From Crenobacter luteus (GTDB lineage Bacteria; Pseudomonadota; Gammaproteobacteria; Burkholderiales; Chromobacteriaceae), in assembly GCF_004345725.1 (NCBI RefSeq), contig NZ_SLXG01000003.1, positions 62,001-126,000 of the forward strand: 64,000 nt of DNA, read 5' to 3'. A program made the position numbers and the translations under genes. The notes beneath the pieces were generated by a model that saw only the letters and a list, made by a program, of their open reading frames with translations, did not search any database and was not told the origin of the DNA. Positions within the stretch are counted from its first letter, which is position 1. Each line of letters opens with the position of its first letter. Shown one piece after another: positions 34,968 through 45,323 of this stretch.

Positions 34968-35440
34968 TGTTGTCCGCAGAATCGCTTGCCAAGATCGACC
35001 GCGAGGTCGCCAAGTACCCTGCCGACCAGAAGCGCTCCGCGACGATGTCGGCGCTGCGCATCGCGCAGCAGGAAAAGGGGTGGCTCGCCACCGAGACCAT
35101 CGAGTTCGTGGCCAACTACCTCGGCATTCCGCCGGTGGCCGCCTACGAGGTGGCGACGTTCTACAACATGTACGACCTCAAGCCGGTCGGAAAGCACAAG
35201 CTGACCGTCTGCACCAACCTGCCGTGCGCCTTGTCCGGCGGCTACGACGCGGCCGACTACCTGAAGCAGAAGCTCGGTATCGACTTCGGCGAGACCAGCG
35301 CCGACGGCAGGTTCACGTTGGTGGAAGGCGAGTGCATGGGCGCCTGTGGCGACGCGCCGGTCATGCTGTTGAACAACCATTCGATGTGCAGCTTCATGAC
35401 GCGTGAAGCCATCGATAAGAAACTGGCGGAGTTGGAATAA
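34967..35440 (+). CDS. nuoE: NADH-quinone oxidoreductase subunit E
   Basis: 157 residues. The thioredoxin-like [2Fe-2S] domain has the cysteine pairs in [12 protein letters not shown] and [36 protein letters not shown] is conserved among the 24-kDa subunits. One-base overlaps with nuoD and nuoF at both ends show tight coupling. Confidence 0.96.
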   Translation: MLSAESLAKIDREVAKYPADQKRSATMSALRIAQQEKGWLATETIEFVANYLGIPPVAAYEVATFYNMYDLKPVGKHKLTVCTNLPCALSGGYDAADYLKQKLGIDFGETSADGRFTLVEGECMGACGDAPVMLLNNHSMCSFMTREAIDKKLAELE

Positions 35441-36735
35441 TGGCGGTCTTCGCTAACGGTATCCTGTTCGAGGGCGTCGACACCTCCGACCCGAACTGCT
35501 GGAAAATCGAAGCCTATCAGGCGCGCGGCGGCTATCAGGCGCTGAAGAAGATCCTGACCGAGGGCATCAGCCAGGACGACGTGATCGCCGAGCTGAAAAC
35601 CTCCAGCCTGCGCGGCCGCGGCGGCGCGGGCTTCCCGACCGGCCTGAAATGGAGCTTCATGCCGCGCTCCTTCCCGGGCGACAAGTACGTCGTGTGCAAC
35701 ACCGACGAGGGCGAGCCGGGCACCTTCAAGGACCGCGACATCCTGCGCTTCAACCCGCACGCGCTGATCGAAGGCATGATCATCGCCGGTTACGCGATGG
35801 GCGCCGCCCGCGGCTACAACTACATCCACGGCGAAATCTTCGCCGAGTACGAGCGCTTCGAAGAGGCGCTCGACGAGGCGCGCCGCGCCGGCTTCCTCGG
35901 CCAGAACATCCTCGGTTCGACCTTCAGCTACGAGCTGTTCGCCCACCACGGTTACGGCGCCTACATCTGCGGCGAGGAAACCGCGCTGCTGGAGTCGCTC
36001 GAGGGCAAGAAAGGCCAGCCGCGCTTCAAGCCGCCGTTCCCGGCCTCGTTCGGCCTGTACGGCAAGCCGACCACGATCAACAACACCGAGACCTTCGCCT
36101 CGGTGCCCTACATCATCACCCAGGGCGGCCAGAAGTTCCTCGAGCTGGGCAAGCCGAACAACGGCGGCACCAAGCTGTTCTCGGTGTCGGGCCACGTGAA
36201 CCGTCCGGGCAACTACGAGATTCCGCTGGGCACGCCGTTCGCCGAGCTGCTGGAAATGGCCGGCGGCATGCGCGGCGGCAAGAAGCTCAAGGCGGTGATC
36301 CCGGGTGGCTCGTCCGCGCCGGTGCTGCCGGGCGACATCATGATGCAGTGCACGATGGATTACGACTCGATCGCCAAGGCCGGCTCCATGCTCGGCTCCG
36401 GCGCGGTGATCGTGATGAACGAAGACGTCTGCATGGTCCGCGCGCTCGAGCGCCTCGCTTATTTCTACCACGAAGAGTCTTGTGGTCAGTGCACGCCGTG
36501 CCGCGAAGGCACCGGCTGGTTGTACCGCGTGATCCACCGCATCCTCAACGGCGAAGGCCGTCCGGAGGATCTGGAGCTGCTCGACTCGGTGGGCAACAAC
36601 ATGGCCGGTCGCACCATTTGCGCGCTGGCGGATGCGGCCGTGTTCCCGGTCCGCAGCTTTACCAAGCATTTCCGCCATGAGTTCGAACATCTGATCGAAC
36701 ACAAGACGCCGCTGGTCAACCACAAATGGTGCTGA
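35440..36735 (+). CDS. nuoF: NADH-quinone oxidoreductase subunit F
   Basis: 431 residues. The NADH site is [17 protein letters not shown] and the FMN site is [16 protein letters not shown]. The [4Fe-4S] cluster cysteines lie in [19 protein letters not shown] with the fourth in [13 protein letters not shown]. This subunit takes electrons from NADH into the chain of clusters. Length and motifs are standard. Confidence 0.97.
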   Translation: MAVFANGILFEGVDTSDPNCWKIEAYQARGGYQALKKILTEGISQDDVIAELKTSSLRGRGGAGFPTGLKWSFMPRSFPGDKYVVCNTDEGEPGTFKDRDILRFNPHALIEGMIIAGYAMGAARGYNYIHGEIFAEYERFEEALDEARRAGFLGQNILGSTFSYELFAHHGYGAYICGEETALLESLEGKKGQPRFKPPFPASFGLYGKPTTINNTETFASVPYIITQGGQKFLELGKPNNGGTKLFSVSGHVNRPGNYEIPLGTPFAELLEMAGGMRGGKKLKAVIPGGSSAPVLPGDIMMQCTMDYDSIAKAGSMLGSGAVIVMNEDVCMVRALERLAYFYHEESCGQCTPCREGTGWLYRVIHRILNGEGRPEDLELLDSVGNNMAGRTICALADAAVFPVRSFTKHFRHEFEHLIEHKTPLVNHKWC

Positions 36736-36775
36736 TCCGGTCCAACGGGTCCTAAAAATCGGGTAGCGAATCGCT

Positions 36776-39133
36776 ATGCTTGAAATCGAAATCGACGGTA
36801 AGAAACTGACGGTGCCCCAGGGCAGCACCATCATGGATGCTGCCCACTCGGTGGGTACCTATATCCCGCATTTCTGCTACCACAAGAAGCTGTCCATCGC
36901 GGCCAACTGCCGCATGTGCCTTGTGGAAGTCGAAAAGGCGCCCAAGCCGCTGCCGGCCTGTGCCACCCCGGTCACCGACGGCATGCGGGTCCACACCCAT
37001 TCCGACCTGGCCGTGAAGGCGCAGCAGGGCGTGATGGAGTTCCTGCTCATCAACCACCCGCTGGACTGCCCGATCTGCGACCAGGGCGGCGAATGCCAGC
37101 TGCAGGACATCGCGGTCGGCTACGGCGGCGGCTCGTCGCGTTACCAGGAAGAAAAGCGCTCGGTGCCGGGCAAGGACATGGGTCCCCTGGTGTCGGCCGA
37201 GGAAATGAGCCGCTGCATCCACTGCACCCGCTGCGTGCGCTTCACCGAGGAAATCGGCGGCTTCCAGGAAATCGGCATGGCCAACCGGGGCGAGTTCTCG
37301 GAAATCCTGCCCTTCCTCGGCAAGACGGTGGATTCGGAAATCTCCGGCAACGTGATCGACCTGTGCCCGGTCGGCGCGCTGACCTCCAAGCCGTTCCGCT
37401 ACAGCGCCCGTTCGTGGGAACTGTCGCGCCGCAAGAGCGTGGCGCCGCACGACGGCCTCGGCTCCAACCTGATCGTCCAGGTCTACAACCACAAGGTGAT
37501 GCGCGTCCTCCCGCTGGAGAACGAGGCGATCAACGAGTGCTGGCTCTCCGACCGTGACCGCTTCTCGTACGAGGCGCTCAATTCCGACGCGCGTCTGACC
37601 CGCCCGATGATCAAGCACGACGGCAAGTGGCACGAAACCGACTGGCAGACCGCGCTCGACTACGTCGTCAAGGGGCTGACCGGCGTATCCGCCCAGCACG
37701 GCAAGGACGCCATCGGCGTGCTCGCCGGCGCTGGTGCGACCACCGAAGAGCTGTATCTGCTGCAAAAGCTCGCGCGCGCCTTCGGCGTCAACAACATCGA
37801 CCACCGTCTGCGCCAGCGCGACTTCGCCGCCGACGAGGGGCAGACCGGCGCGCTGTGGCTCGGCTCGACCATCGCCGAGATGGCCTCGGCCAACGCGGTG
37901 CTGGTGGTCGGCTCGACCCAGCGCCACGAGCAGCCGCTGCTCGCCGCCCGGCTGCGCCAGGCGGTCAAGAAGGGCGCCGAACTGAACCTGATCCACGTCG
38001 CCGACGACGAGCTCTTGACCCGCGTCAACGCCAAGCTGATCGTCGCGCCGCAGGCGCTGGCCGACGGCCTCGCGCAGGTGCTCAAGGCCGTCGCCGAGCT
38101 CAAGGGCGCCTCGGCCAACCTCGACCTTTCCGGCGTGACCGTCTACGACGAGGCGCGCCGCATCGCCGAAAGCCTCGTCCGCGCCGAAACCGCCTCGGTC
38201 GTGCTCGGTAGCGTCGCGCAGCATTCGCCGGTGTTCTCGCAGCTCTTGGCCATCGGCGGCGAAATCGCCCGCCTGAGCGGCGCGCACTTCGGCGTCTTCT
38301 CCGAGGCCGCCAACAGCGTCGGCGCCCAGTTCGTCGGCGCGCTGCCGCGCCGCGGCTTCGCGGGTGCCGCCGTCACCGCCGGCCTGAACGCCGCCGAAAT
38401 GATCGCCGCGCCGCGCAAGGCCTACGTGCTGTGGGGCGTCGAGCCGGAAGCCGACTGCCACGACGGCCAGGCCGCCGTCGCCGCGATGAAGGCCGCCGAG
38501 ACCGTGATCGCGTTCACCGCGTTCAAGGGCGACGGCCTGCTCGACTACGCCGACGTGCTGTTGCCGACCGCGCCGTTCACCGAAACCGCCGGTTCCTTCG
38601 TCAACATGGAAGGCAAGCTGCAGACCTTCAACGGCGTGGTGCGCCCGCTGGGCGAGACCCGTCCGGGCTGGAAGGTGCTGCGCGTGCTGGGCAACCTGCT
38701 GTCGCTGCAAGGCTTCGAGCAGAACACCGTCGAGGACGTGCGCGCCGAGTTCGTCGGCCCGTTCGGCGACGGTGCGGCCAAGCTGTCCAACGCCGTGTCG
38801 GGCGTCGCGCTCGACAAGCCGGCCGTCACCGGTCTGGTGCGCGTCGGCGAGGTGCCGATGTATCACGTCGACGCCATCGTGCGCCGCGCGCCGTCGCTGC
38901 AGGCGACCGTGCACGCCAAGGCGCCGGTAGCCTCGGCCAACCCGGCGGTGCTGGCCGCGGCCGGCCTCGCCGACGGCGAGCTGGCGGTGGTGCGCCAGGG
39001 CGCGTGCGAGGTGCGCGTGCCGGTCAAGGCCGACGCCGGTCTGCCGGAGGGCGTGCTGCGCCTGGCGGCCGCGCATCCGGCGACCGTCGGTCTTGGCGGC
39101 CTGTTCGACCCGATTGAACTGAAGCGGGGTTAA
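36776..39133 (+). CDS. nuoG: NADH-quinone oxidoreductase subunit G
   Basis: 785 residues. The N-terminal [2Fe-2S] domain has HFCYHKKLSIAANCRMCLVEVE and the CATPV cysteine. Next come CPICDQGGECQLQD, the His/Cys cluster region SRCIHCTRCVRFTEEIGG and CPVGALTSKPFRY, followed by a molybdopterin-oxidoreductase-like region that has lost its cofactor role in Complex I. It is shorter than E. coli NuoG (~910), as usual in betaproteobacteria. Three repeat copies (CTCGGCCAA) fall in the Ala-rich second half as Ser-Ala-Asn codons. Confidence 0.96.
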   Translation: MLEIEIDGKKLTVPQGSTIMDAAHSVGTYIPHFCYHKKLSIAANCRMCLVEVEKAPKPLPACATPVTDGMRVHTHSDLAVKAQQGVMEFLLINHPLDCPICDQGGECQLQDIAVGYGGGSSRYQEEKRSVPGKDMGPLVSAEEMSRCIHCTRCVRFTEEIGGFQEIGMANRGEFSEILPFLGKTVDSEISGNVIDLCPVGALTSKPFRYSARSWELSRRKSVAPHDGLGSNLIVQVYNHKVMRVLPLENEAINECWLSDRDRFSYEALNSDARLTRPMIKHDGKWHETDWQTALDYVVKGLTGVSAQHGKDAIGVLAGAGATTEELYLLQKLARAFGVNNIDHRLRQRDFAADEGQTGALWLGSTIAEMASANAVLVVGSTQRHEQPLLAARLRQAVKKGAELNLIHVADDELLTRVNAKLIVAPQALADGLAQVLKAVAELKGASANLDLSGVTVYDEARRIAESLVRAETASVVLGSVAQHSPVFSQLLAIGGEIARLSGAHFGVFSEAANSVGAQFVGALPRRGFAGAAVTAGLNAAEMIAAPRKAYVLWGVEPEADCHDGQAAVAAMKAAETVIAFTAFKGDGLLDYADVLLPTAPFTETAGSFVNMEGKLQTFNGVVRPLGETRPGWKVLRVLGNLLSLQGFEQNTVEDVRAEFVGPFGDGAAKLSNAVSGVALDKPAVTGLVRVGEVPMYHVDAIVRRAPSLQATVHAKAPVASANPAVLAAAGLADGELAVVRQGACEVRVPVKADAGLPEGVLRLAAAHPATVGLGGLFDPIELKRG

Positions 39134-39136
39134 GCG

Positions 39137-40183
39137 ATGGAATTCTTGCAAAGCCTTCTGGGCAACGAAGCGGGGCTGACGGCCTGGACCCTGCTGAAGA
39201 TCGTCGCCATCGTCGCGCCGATGATGGGGGCGGTGGCTTACCTGACCTTGGCCGAGCGCAAGGTGATCGGTTACATCCAGATCCGTATCGGCCCGAACCG
39301 GGTCGGTCCCAAGGGTCTGCTGCAGCCGATCGCCGACGGTCTGAAGCTGCTGCTCAAGGAGATCATTCTCCCGACCAACGCCAACAAGAGCCTGTTCCTG
39401 CTGGCGCCGGTGCTGTCCATCATGCCGGCGCTGGCCGCCTGGGCGGTGGTGCCGTTCACCGACACCCTGGTGCTGGCCAATATCGACGCGTCGCTGCTGT
39501 TCATCATGGCGATCACCTCGATGGGCGTGTACGGCGTGATCGTCGCCGGCTGGGCCGCCAACTCGAAGTACTCGTTCATCGGTGCGATGCGTTCGGCGGC
39601 GCAGATCGTCTCGTACGAAATCGCGATGGGCTTCGCGCTGGTCGGCGTGCTGATGGTGTCCGACAGCCTGAACCTGGTGAAGATCGTCGAGCAGCAGGCG
39701 CACGGCGTCGCCGGCGGTTCGATCCTGTCGTGGAACTGGCTGCCGCTGTTCCCGCTGTTCCTCGTCTACCTGATTTCCGGCGTGGCCGAGACCAACCGCG
39801 CGCCGTTCGACGTCGCCGAGGGCGAGTCGGAGATCGTCGCCGGCTTCCACGTCGAATACTCGGGCATGGCCTTCGCGGTGTTCTTCCTCGCCGAGTACGC
39901 CAACATGATCCTGGTGTCGACGATGACCGCGATCATGTTCCTGGGCGGCTGGCTGTCGCCGTTCCCGGCTTCGTGGGGCATCCTCGGCGCGGCCGGCTTC
40001 TTCTGGCTGGCGCTCAAGGTGGCGATGGTGCTGTTCTGCTTCCTGTGGTTCCGCGCGACGTTCCCGCGTTACCGCTACGACCAGATCATGCGTCTGGGTT
40101 GGAAGGTGTTCATCCCGCTGACCCTGGTTTGGGTGGTCGTACTGGGCGCGTGGATGATGAGCCCGCTGTCGATCTGGCAGTAA
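39137..40183 (+). CDS. nuoH: NADH-quinone oxidoreductase subunit H
   Basis: 348 residues with eight or nine membrane helices. [38 protein letters not shown] and the loop [39 protein letters not shown] are the two NuoH signatures; they line the quinone entry channel. It starts 3 bases after nuoG. Confidence 0.97.
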   Translation: MEFLQSLLGNEAGLTAWTLLKIVAIVAPMMGAVAYLTLAERKVIGYIQIRIGPNRVGPKGLLQPIADGLKLLLKEIILPTNANKSLFLLAPVLSIMPALAAWAVVPFTDTLVLANIDASLLFIMAITSMGVYGVIVAGWAANSKYSFIGAMRSAAQIVSYEIAMGFALVGVLMVSDSLNLVKIVEQQAHGVAGGSILSWNWLPLFPLFLVYLISGVAETNRAPFDVAEGESEIVAGFHVEYSGMAFAVFFLAEYANMILVSTMTAIMFLGGWLSPFPASWGILGAAGFFWLALKVAMVLFCFLWFRATFPRYRYDQIMRLGWKVFIPLTLVWVVVLGAWMMSPLSIWQ

Positions 40184-40201
40184 TTCGGGGTGGTGAAGAG
40201 C

Positions 40202-40690
40202 ATGGATACGATTCGCAATTTTTTCAAAACCTTCCTGCTGGTCGAACTGGTGAAGGGCCTGGCGCTGACCGGGCGTCACCTGTTCGCCCGCAAGATCACC
40301 GTACAGTTCCCGGAAGAAAAGACGCCGATCTCGCCGCGCTTCCGCGGTCTGCACGCGCAGCGCCGTTACGCCAACGGCGAGGAGCGCTGCATCGCCTGTA
40401 AGTTGTGCGAGGCGGTCTGCCCGGCGATGGCGATCACCATCGAGTCGGACCAGCGCGAGGACGGCACCCGCCGCACGACGCGCTACGACATCGACCTGAC
40501 CAAGTGCATCTTCTGCGGTTTCTGCGAGGAGGCGTGCCCGGTCGACGCGATCGTCGAGACGCATATTTTCGAATACCACGGCGAAAAACGTGGCGACCTC
40601 TACTACACCAAGCCGATGCTGTTGGCCGTGGGCGACAAGTACGAGGCGGAAATCGCGGCCAACAAGGCGGCCGACGCCAAGTACCGCTAA
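40202..40690 (+). CDS. nuoI: NADH-quinone oxidoreductase subunit I
   Basis: 162 residues from ATG 40202 ([28 protein letters not shown]); an in-frame start 12 bases earlier is less likely. Two ferredoxin-type [4Fe-4S] motifs are complete: [16 protein letters not shown] and [18 protein letters not shown] (clusters N6a and N6b). It bridges the electron chain toward NuoB. Confidence 0.97.
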   Translation: MDTIRNFFKTFLLVELVKGLALTGRHLFARKITVQFPEEKTPISPRFRGLHAQRRYANGEERCIACKLCEAVCPAMAITIESDQREDGTRRTTRYDIDLTKCIFCGFCEEACPVDAIVETHIFEYHGEKRGDLYYTKPMLLAVGDKYEAEIAANKAADAKYR

Positions 40691-40699
40691 GGGGGAGTC

Positions 40700-41344
40700 A
40701 TGAGCTTTCAAACCGTAGTGTTTTATGTGTTGTCGGCGATCCTGATCTTCGCGAGCTTCCGCGTGATCACCGCCAAAAACCCGGTTCACGCCGCGCTGTA
40801 CCTGGTGCTGGCCTTCTTCACCAGCGCCGGCCACTGGCTGCTGCTGCAGGCCGAGTTCCTCGCGATCGCGCTGGTGCTGGTCTACGTCGGCGCGGTGATG
40901 GTGCTGTTCCTGTTCGTCGTGATGATGCTCGACATCAACTTCGAGAAGCTGCGCGAGGGGTTCTGGCGTCACTTCCCGCTCGCCGGGACGGTCGGCCTGA
41001 TCATGGTCGCCGAGATGGCGCTGATCCTGATGAGCCCCGAGGCTTCGCTCGACCAGTTCAAGGCGGCCGCGCCGCTCGCCGCCGACGCCAGCAACGTCAA
41101 GGAACTGGGCCGTCAGATCTACACGACCTATCTGCTGCCGTTCGAACTGGCCGCCTTTGTCCTCCTGGTGGCGATCATCGCCGCGATCGGCCTGACCCAG
41201 CGCCAGCGCAAGGACACCAAGTTCATCGATCCGGCCGTGCAGGTCAAAGTGCGTCGCGACGACCGCGTGCGCATCGTGAAGATGGACGCCGAGAAGCGTG
41301 CCGTGGCGGACACGGATGTCGTGTCTGAAGAACAACAGGCCTGA
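40700..41344 (+). CDS. nuoJ: NADH-quinone oxidoreductase subunit J
   Basis: 214 residues with five membrane helices, starting after GGGGGAG. NPVHAALYLVLAFFTSAGHWLLLQAEFLAIALVLVYVGAVMVLFLFVVMMLD contains the conserved third helix of NuoJ that links electron transfer to proton movement. The last ~40 residues form a charged cytoplasmic tail. Confidence 0.95.
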   Translation: MSFQTVVFYVLSAILIFASFRVITAKNPVHAALYLVLAFFTSAGHWLLLQAEFLAIALVLVYVGAVMVLFLFVVMMLDINFEKLREGFWRHFPLAGTVGLIMVAEMALILMSPEASLDQFKAAAPLAADASNVKELGRQIYTTYLLPFELAAFVLLVAIIAAIGLTQRQRKDTKFIDPAVQVKVRRDDRVRIVKMDAEKRAVADTDVVSEEQQA

Positions 41345-41370
41345 CGGCCACATAGAAAGAGGGAGGAAAC

Positions 41371-41676
41371 GTGCTGACGCTGACTCACTTCCTGGTGCTG
41401 GCCGCAATCCTGTTCGCCATTAGCGTGCTGGGCATCTTTTTGAACCGCAAGAACGTCATCGTGCTGTTGATGGCGATCGAGCTGATGCTGCTCGCGGTGA
41501 ATTTCAACTTCATCGCGTTCTCGCATTACCTGTCGGATACCGCCGGTCAGATCTTCGTGTTCTTCATCCTGACCGTGGCAGCCGCGGAATCCGCGATCGG
41601 TCTTGCCATTCTGGTGGTGCTGTTCCGCAACCTGAACACCATCAACGTGGAAGATCTGGGCAGCCTCAAAGGCTAA
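41371..41676 (+). CDS. nuoK: NADH-quinone oxidoreductase subunit K
   Basis: 101 residues with three membrane helices and a GTG start preceded by GGGAGGAAA. The two buried glutamates of the proton path lie in [19 protein letters not shown] and [35 protein letters not shown] is the usual C-terminus. Confidence 0.96.
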   Translation: MLTLTHFLVLAAILFAISVLGIFLNRKNVIVLLMAIELMLLAVNFNFIAFSHYLSDTAGQIFVFFILTVAAAESAIGLAILVVLFRNLNTINVEDLGSLKG

Positions 41677-41713
41677 GATCACCGAATCTCAACTTACCTA
41701 AAGCACGCTAAGC

Positions 41714-43762
41714 ATGGATATGAAAAGCTTGTACCTGCTGATTGCGCTCTCGCCGCTGGCGGGTTCGCTGATTGCAGGCTTGTTTGGGTGGGCGATCGGA
41801 CGCCGCGCGGCTCACGTCGTGACGATCCTCGGCGTGGCCGTTTCGGCCGCGCTGTCGCTCAAGGTCCTCCACGGTTTCCTGACCGGCGAGGCCAGCGTCT
41901 TCAACGAAGCGGTCTATACCTGGCTGACCGTCGGCGGCATGGAGTTCTCCGTCGGCTTCCTGGTCGACACGCTGACCGCGATGATGATGGTGGTGGTCTC
42001 CTTCGTGTCGCTGATGGTGCATATCTACACCATCGGCTACATGCAGGAAGACCCGGGCTACCAGCGCTTCTTCAGCTACATCTCGCTGTTTACCTTCTCG
42101 ATGCTGATGCTGGTGATGAGCAACAACTTCATCCAGCTCTTCTTCGGTTGGGAAGCGGTGGGCCTGGTGTCCTACCTCTTGATCGGCTTCTGGTTCAAGC
42201 GTCCGACGGCGATCTTCGCCAACCTGAAGGCCTTCCTGGTCAACCGCGTCGGCGACTTCGGCTTCCTGCTCGGCATCGGCCTGGTGCTCGCGCATTTCGG
42301 CGGTTCGCTGAACTACAGCGACGTGTTCGCCGCCGCGCCGGGCTTGGCGAACGCGACGATCGCGATCTTCCCGGGGGTCGAATGGTCGCTGATGACCGTC
42401 ACCTGCATCCTGCTGTTCGTCGGCGCGATGGGTAAGTCGGCGCAGTTCCCGCTGCACGTGTGGCTGCCCGACTCGATGGAGGGTCCGACCCCGATCTCGG
42501 CGCTGATCCACGCCGCGACCATGGTGACCGCCGGTCTGTTCATGGTGTCGCGCATGAGCCCGCTGTTCGAGCTGTCGGATACCGCGCTGAACTTCATCAT
42601 GGTCGTCGGCTCGATCACCGCGCTGTTCATGGGTTTCCTCGGCATCATCCAGAACGACATCAAGCGCGTGGTGGCCTACTCGACGCTGTCGCAGCTTGGC
42701 TACATGACCGTCGCGCTGGGCGCTTCGGCCTACTCGATCGCGATGTTCCACGTGATGACGCACGCCTTCTTCAAGGCGCTGCTGTTCCTCGCCGCCGGTT
42801 CGGTGATCATCGGCATGCACCACGACCAGGACATGCGCAATATGGGCGGCCTGCGCAAATACATGCCGATCACCTGGATCACCTCGCTGCTCGGCTCGCT
42901 GGCGCTGATCGGTACGCCGTTCTTCTCCGGCTTCTACTCGAAGGACTCGATCATCGAGGCGGTGCACGCGTCCAACCTGGCCGCGTCCGGCTTCGCCTAC
43001 TTCGCCGTCGTCGCCGGCGTGTTCGTGACCGCGTTCTACTCGTTCCGCATGTACTTCCTCGTCTTCCACGGCAAGGAGCGCTGGATGGAGAACCACGGTT
43101 CGCACCATGAGCACCACGGCGACCACGACGACGAGGAGCCGTCCGGCGACCACCACCACGGTCTGGGCCCGAACGACAAGCCGCACGAGAGCCCGTGGGT
43201 GGTGACGCTGCCGCTGGTGGTGCTGGCGATCCCGTCGGTGATGATCGGCTACTTCGCGATCGAGCCGCTGTTGTACGGCGACTTCTTCAAGGGCGTGATC
43301 GTCGTGAACAGCGAGGCACACCCGGCGATGGCGGAGCTGGCGCACGAGTTCCACGGTGCCGCCGCGATGGGCGTGCACGCGCTGCAGACCATGGTGTTCT
43401 GGCTGGCGGTGGCGGGCGTGGCGCTGGCGTGGTTCTTCTACATGAAGGCGCCGCACATCCCGGCCGCGATCAAGCAGCGTTTCGCCGTGATCGACCGCGT
43501 GCTCGAGAACAAGTACTACATGGACGACCTGTACTTCAATCTGTTCGCCAAGGGCTCGCGCGCGCTGGGCACCTTCTTCTGGAAGGTCGGCGACATGCTG
43601 CTGATCGACGGCCTGGTGGTGAACGGTTCGGCCAAGCTGGTGGGCTTCTTCTCGGGCGTGGTGCGCAAGCTGCAGACCGGCTTCATCTACAGCTACGCGA
43701 CGACGATGATCGTCGGCGTGCTGGCCCTGATGACGCTGTGGTTTGCCCAGCTGATCTTCTGA
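41714..43762 (+). CDS. nuoL: NADH-quinone oxidoreductase subunit L
   Basis: 682 residues, an antiporter-like proton channel with many membrane helices. FFGWEAVGLVSYLLIGFW, GAMGKSAQFPLHVWLPDSMEGPTPISALIHAATMVTAG and VAYSTLSQLGYMTVALG hold the conserved glutamate and lysines. A His-rich cytoplasmic loop (SHHEHHGDHDDEEPSGDHHHG, about residues 462-482) is a feature of some betaproteobacterial NuoL and could bind metal; that is inference. The long C-terminal lateral helix region follows. Confidence 0.96.
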   Translation: MDMKSLYLLIALSPLAGSLIAGLFGWAIGRRAAHVVTILGVAVSAALSLKVLHGFLTGEASVFNEAVYTWLTVGGMEFSVGFLVDTLTAMMMVVVSFVSLMVHIYTIGYMQEDPGYQRFFSYISLFTFSMLMLVMSNNFIQLFFGWEAVGLVSYLLIGFWFKRPTAIFANLKAFLVNRVGDFGFLLGIGLVLAHFGGSLNYSDVFAAAPGLANATIAIFPGVEWSLMTVTCILLFVGAMGKSAQFPLHVWLPDSMEGPTPISALIHAATMVTAGLFMVSRMSPLFELSDTALNFIMVVGSITALFMGFLGIIQNDIKRVVAYSTLSQLGYMTVALGASAYSIAMFHVMTHAFFKALLFLAAGSVIIGMHHDQDMRNMGGLRKYMPITWITSLLGSLALIGTPFFSGFYSKDSIIEAVHASNLAASGFAYFAVVAGVFVTAFYSFRMYFLVFHGKERWMENHGSHHEHHGDHDDEEPSGDHHHGLGPNDKPHESPWVVTLPLVVLAIPSVMIGYFAIEPLLYGDFFKGVIVVNSEAHPAMAELAHEFHGAAAMGVHALQTMVFWLAVAGVALAWFFYMKAPHIPAAIKQRFAVIDRVLENKYYMDDLYFNLFAKGSRALGTFFWKVGDMLLIDGLVVNGSAKLVGFFSGVVRKLQTGFIYSYATTMIVGVLALMTLWFAQLIF

Positions 43763-43811
43763 TCGCCGCTTCGAAGTACAAGATTGCAATAAAACAAACT
43801 TAGGTCTTGCT

Positions 43812-45305
43812 ATGTTCACACATCCGCTTAGTCTGGTGATCTGGACCCCGATCGTGGCCGGGTTGCTGGTGCTGGCGACCGGCGGGGACCAGCGGGCGTC
43901 CCTGGCGCGCTGGTTGGCGCTGGCGGGCGCCGTCGCCGGCTTCCTGGTCTCCGTGCCGCTGTTTACCGACTTCGACAACCTGAACGCGGGCATGCAGTTC
44001 GTCGAGAGCCGCCCGTGGATCGAGTCGCTCAACATCAACTACCACCTCGGCGTGGACGGCATCTCGATGCTGTTCATCGTGCTCAACAGCTTCACCACGC
44101 TGATGGTGGTGCTGGCTGGCTGGGAGGTGATCGAGAAGCGCGTCGCCCAGTACATGGCCGCCTTCCTGATCATGTCGGGCCTGATCAACGGCGCCTTCGC
44201 CGCGCTGGACGCGATCCTGTTCTACGTGTTCTTCGAGGGCATGCTGATCCCGATGTACCTGATCATCGGGGTGTGGGGCGGTCCGCGCCGCGTGTACGCG
44301 TCGATCAAGTTCTTCCTGTACACGCTGCTGGGCTCGCTGTTGATGCTGGTGGCCTTCATCTACCTGTACTTCCAGGCCGGCAAGAGCTTCGACATCCTCG
44401 CCTTCCACGACCTGAAGATCGCGATGTCGGTGCAGATCCTGCTGTTCATCGCCTTCTTCCTGTCGTTCGCGGTGAAGGTGCCGATGTGGCCGGTGCATAC
44501 CTGGCTGCCTGACGCCCACGTCGAGGCGCCGACCGGCGGTTCGATGGTGCTGGCCGCGATCACGCTGAAGATCGGCGCCTACGGCTTCCTGCGCTTCGCG
44601 CTGCCGATCCTGCCGGACGCCTCGATCGAGCTGGCGCCGATCATGGTCGGCCTGTCGCTGGTCGCCGTGGTCTACATCGGCCTGGTCGCGCTGGTGCAGA
44701 CCGACATGAAGAAGCTGGTCGCCTATTCGTCGATCTCGCACATGGGCTTCGTGACGCTGGGTCTGTTCATGTTCGTCGGCAGCGACCTGAACGTCTGGGC
44801 CATCGAGGGCGCGATCGTCCAGATGGTGAGCCACGGCTTCGTGTCGGCCGGCATGTTCATGTGCATCGGCGTGATGTACGACCGCGTGCACAGCCGCAAC
44901 ATCGCCGACTACGGCGGCGTCGCCAACAAGATGCCGATCTTCGCCGCGCTGATGATGCTGTTCGGCATGGCCAACTCGGGCCTGCCGGCCACCTCCGGCT
45001 TCGTCGGCGAGTTCATGGTGATCATGGGCGCCGTGCAGGTGAACTTCTGGTACGCCTTCGCCGCCGCGACCACGCTGATCTTCGGCGCCGCCTACACGCT
45101 GTGGATGTACAAGCGCGTGATCTTCGGCGACGTCGGCAATCACCACGTGGCCGAGATGAAGGACGTGAACAAGCGCGAATTCCTGGTGCTGGCCCTCCTG
45201 GGTCTGGCCGTGCTGGGCATGGGTCTGTACCCGCAAGCCTTCGTCGAAAAAATGCACCTTTCGGTCAACGATCTGATCGCCCACGTGGCGCAGAGCAAGC
45301 TGTAA
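43812..45305 (+). CDS. nuoM: NADH-quinone oxidoreductase subunit M
   Basis: 497 residues, about 14 membrane helices. ILFYVFFEGMLIPMYLIIGVWGG holds the conserved glutamate. FFLSFAVKVPMWPVHTWLPDAHVEAPTGGSMVLAAITLKIGAYGFLRF and LVAYSSISHMGFVTLGLF hold the lysines of the proton channel. It lies 49 bases after nuoL, the largest gap in the second half of the operon. Confidence 0.97.
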   Translation: MFTHPLSLVIWTPIVAGLLVLATGGDQRASLARWLALAGAVAGFLVSVPLFTDFDNLNAGMQFVESRPWIESLNINYHLGVDGISMLFIVLNSFTTLMVVLAGWEVIEKRVAQYMAAFLIMSGLINGAFAALDAILFYVFFEGMLIPMYLIIGVWGGPRRVYASIKFFLYTLLGSLLMLVAFIYLYFQAGKSFDILAFHDLKIAMSVQILLFIAFFLSFAVKVPMWPVHTWLPDAHVEAPTGGSMVLAAITLKIGAYGFLRFALPILPDASIELAPIMVGLSLVAVVYIGLVALVQTDMKKLVAYSSISHMGFVTLGLFMFVGSDLNVWAIEGAIVQMVSHGFVSAGMFMCIGVMYDRVHSRNIADYGGVANKMPIFAALMMLFGMANSGLPATSGFVGEFMVIMGAVQVNFWYAFAAATTLIFGAAYTLWMYKRVIFGDVGNHHVAEMKDVNKREFLVLALLGLAVLGMGLYPQAFVEKMHLSVNDLIAHVAQSKL

Positions 45306-45323
45306 GGGGCCAAGGAAAACGCT

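Noticed and set aside
36752-41407. A 1551-residue open frame on the minus strand opposite nuoG-nuoJ, and similar long antisense frames opposite nuoL-N, recG, pst and fliD.
   Set aside because: They are His/Arg/Asp/Gln-rich composition artefacts of GC-rich coding DNA, lie fully over well-supported genes and show no family motif or ribosome site.
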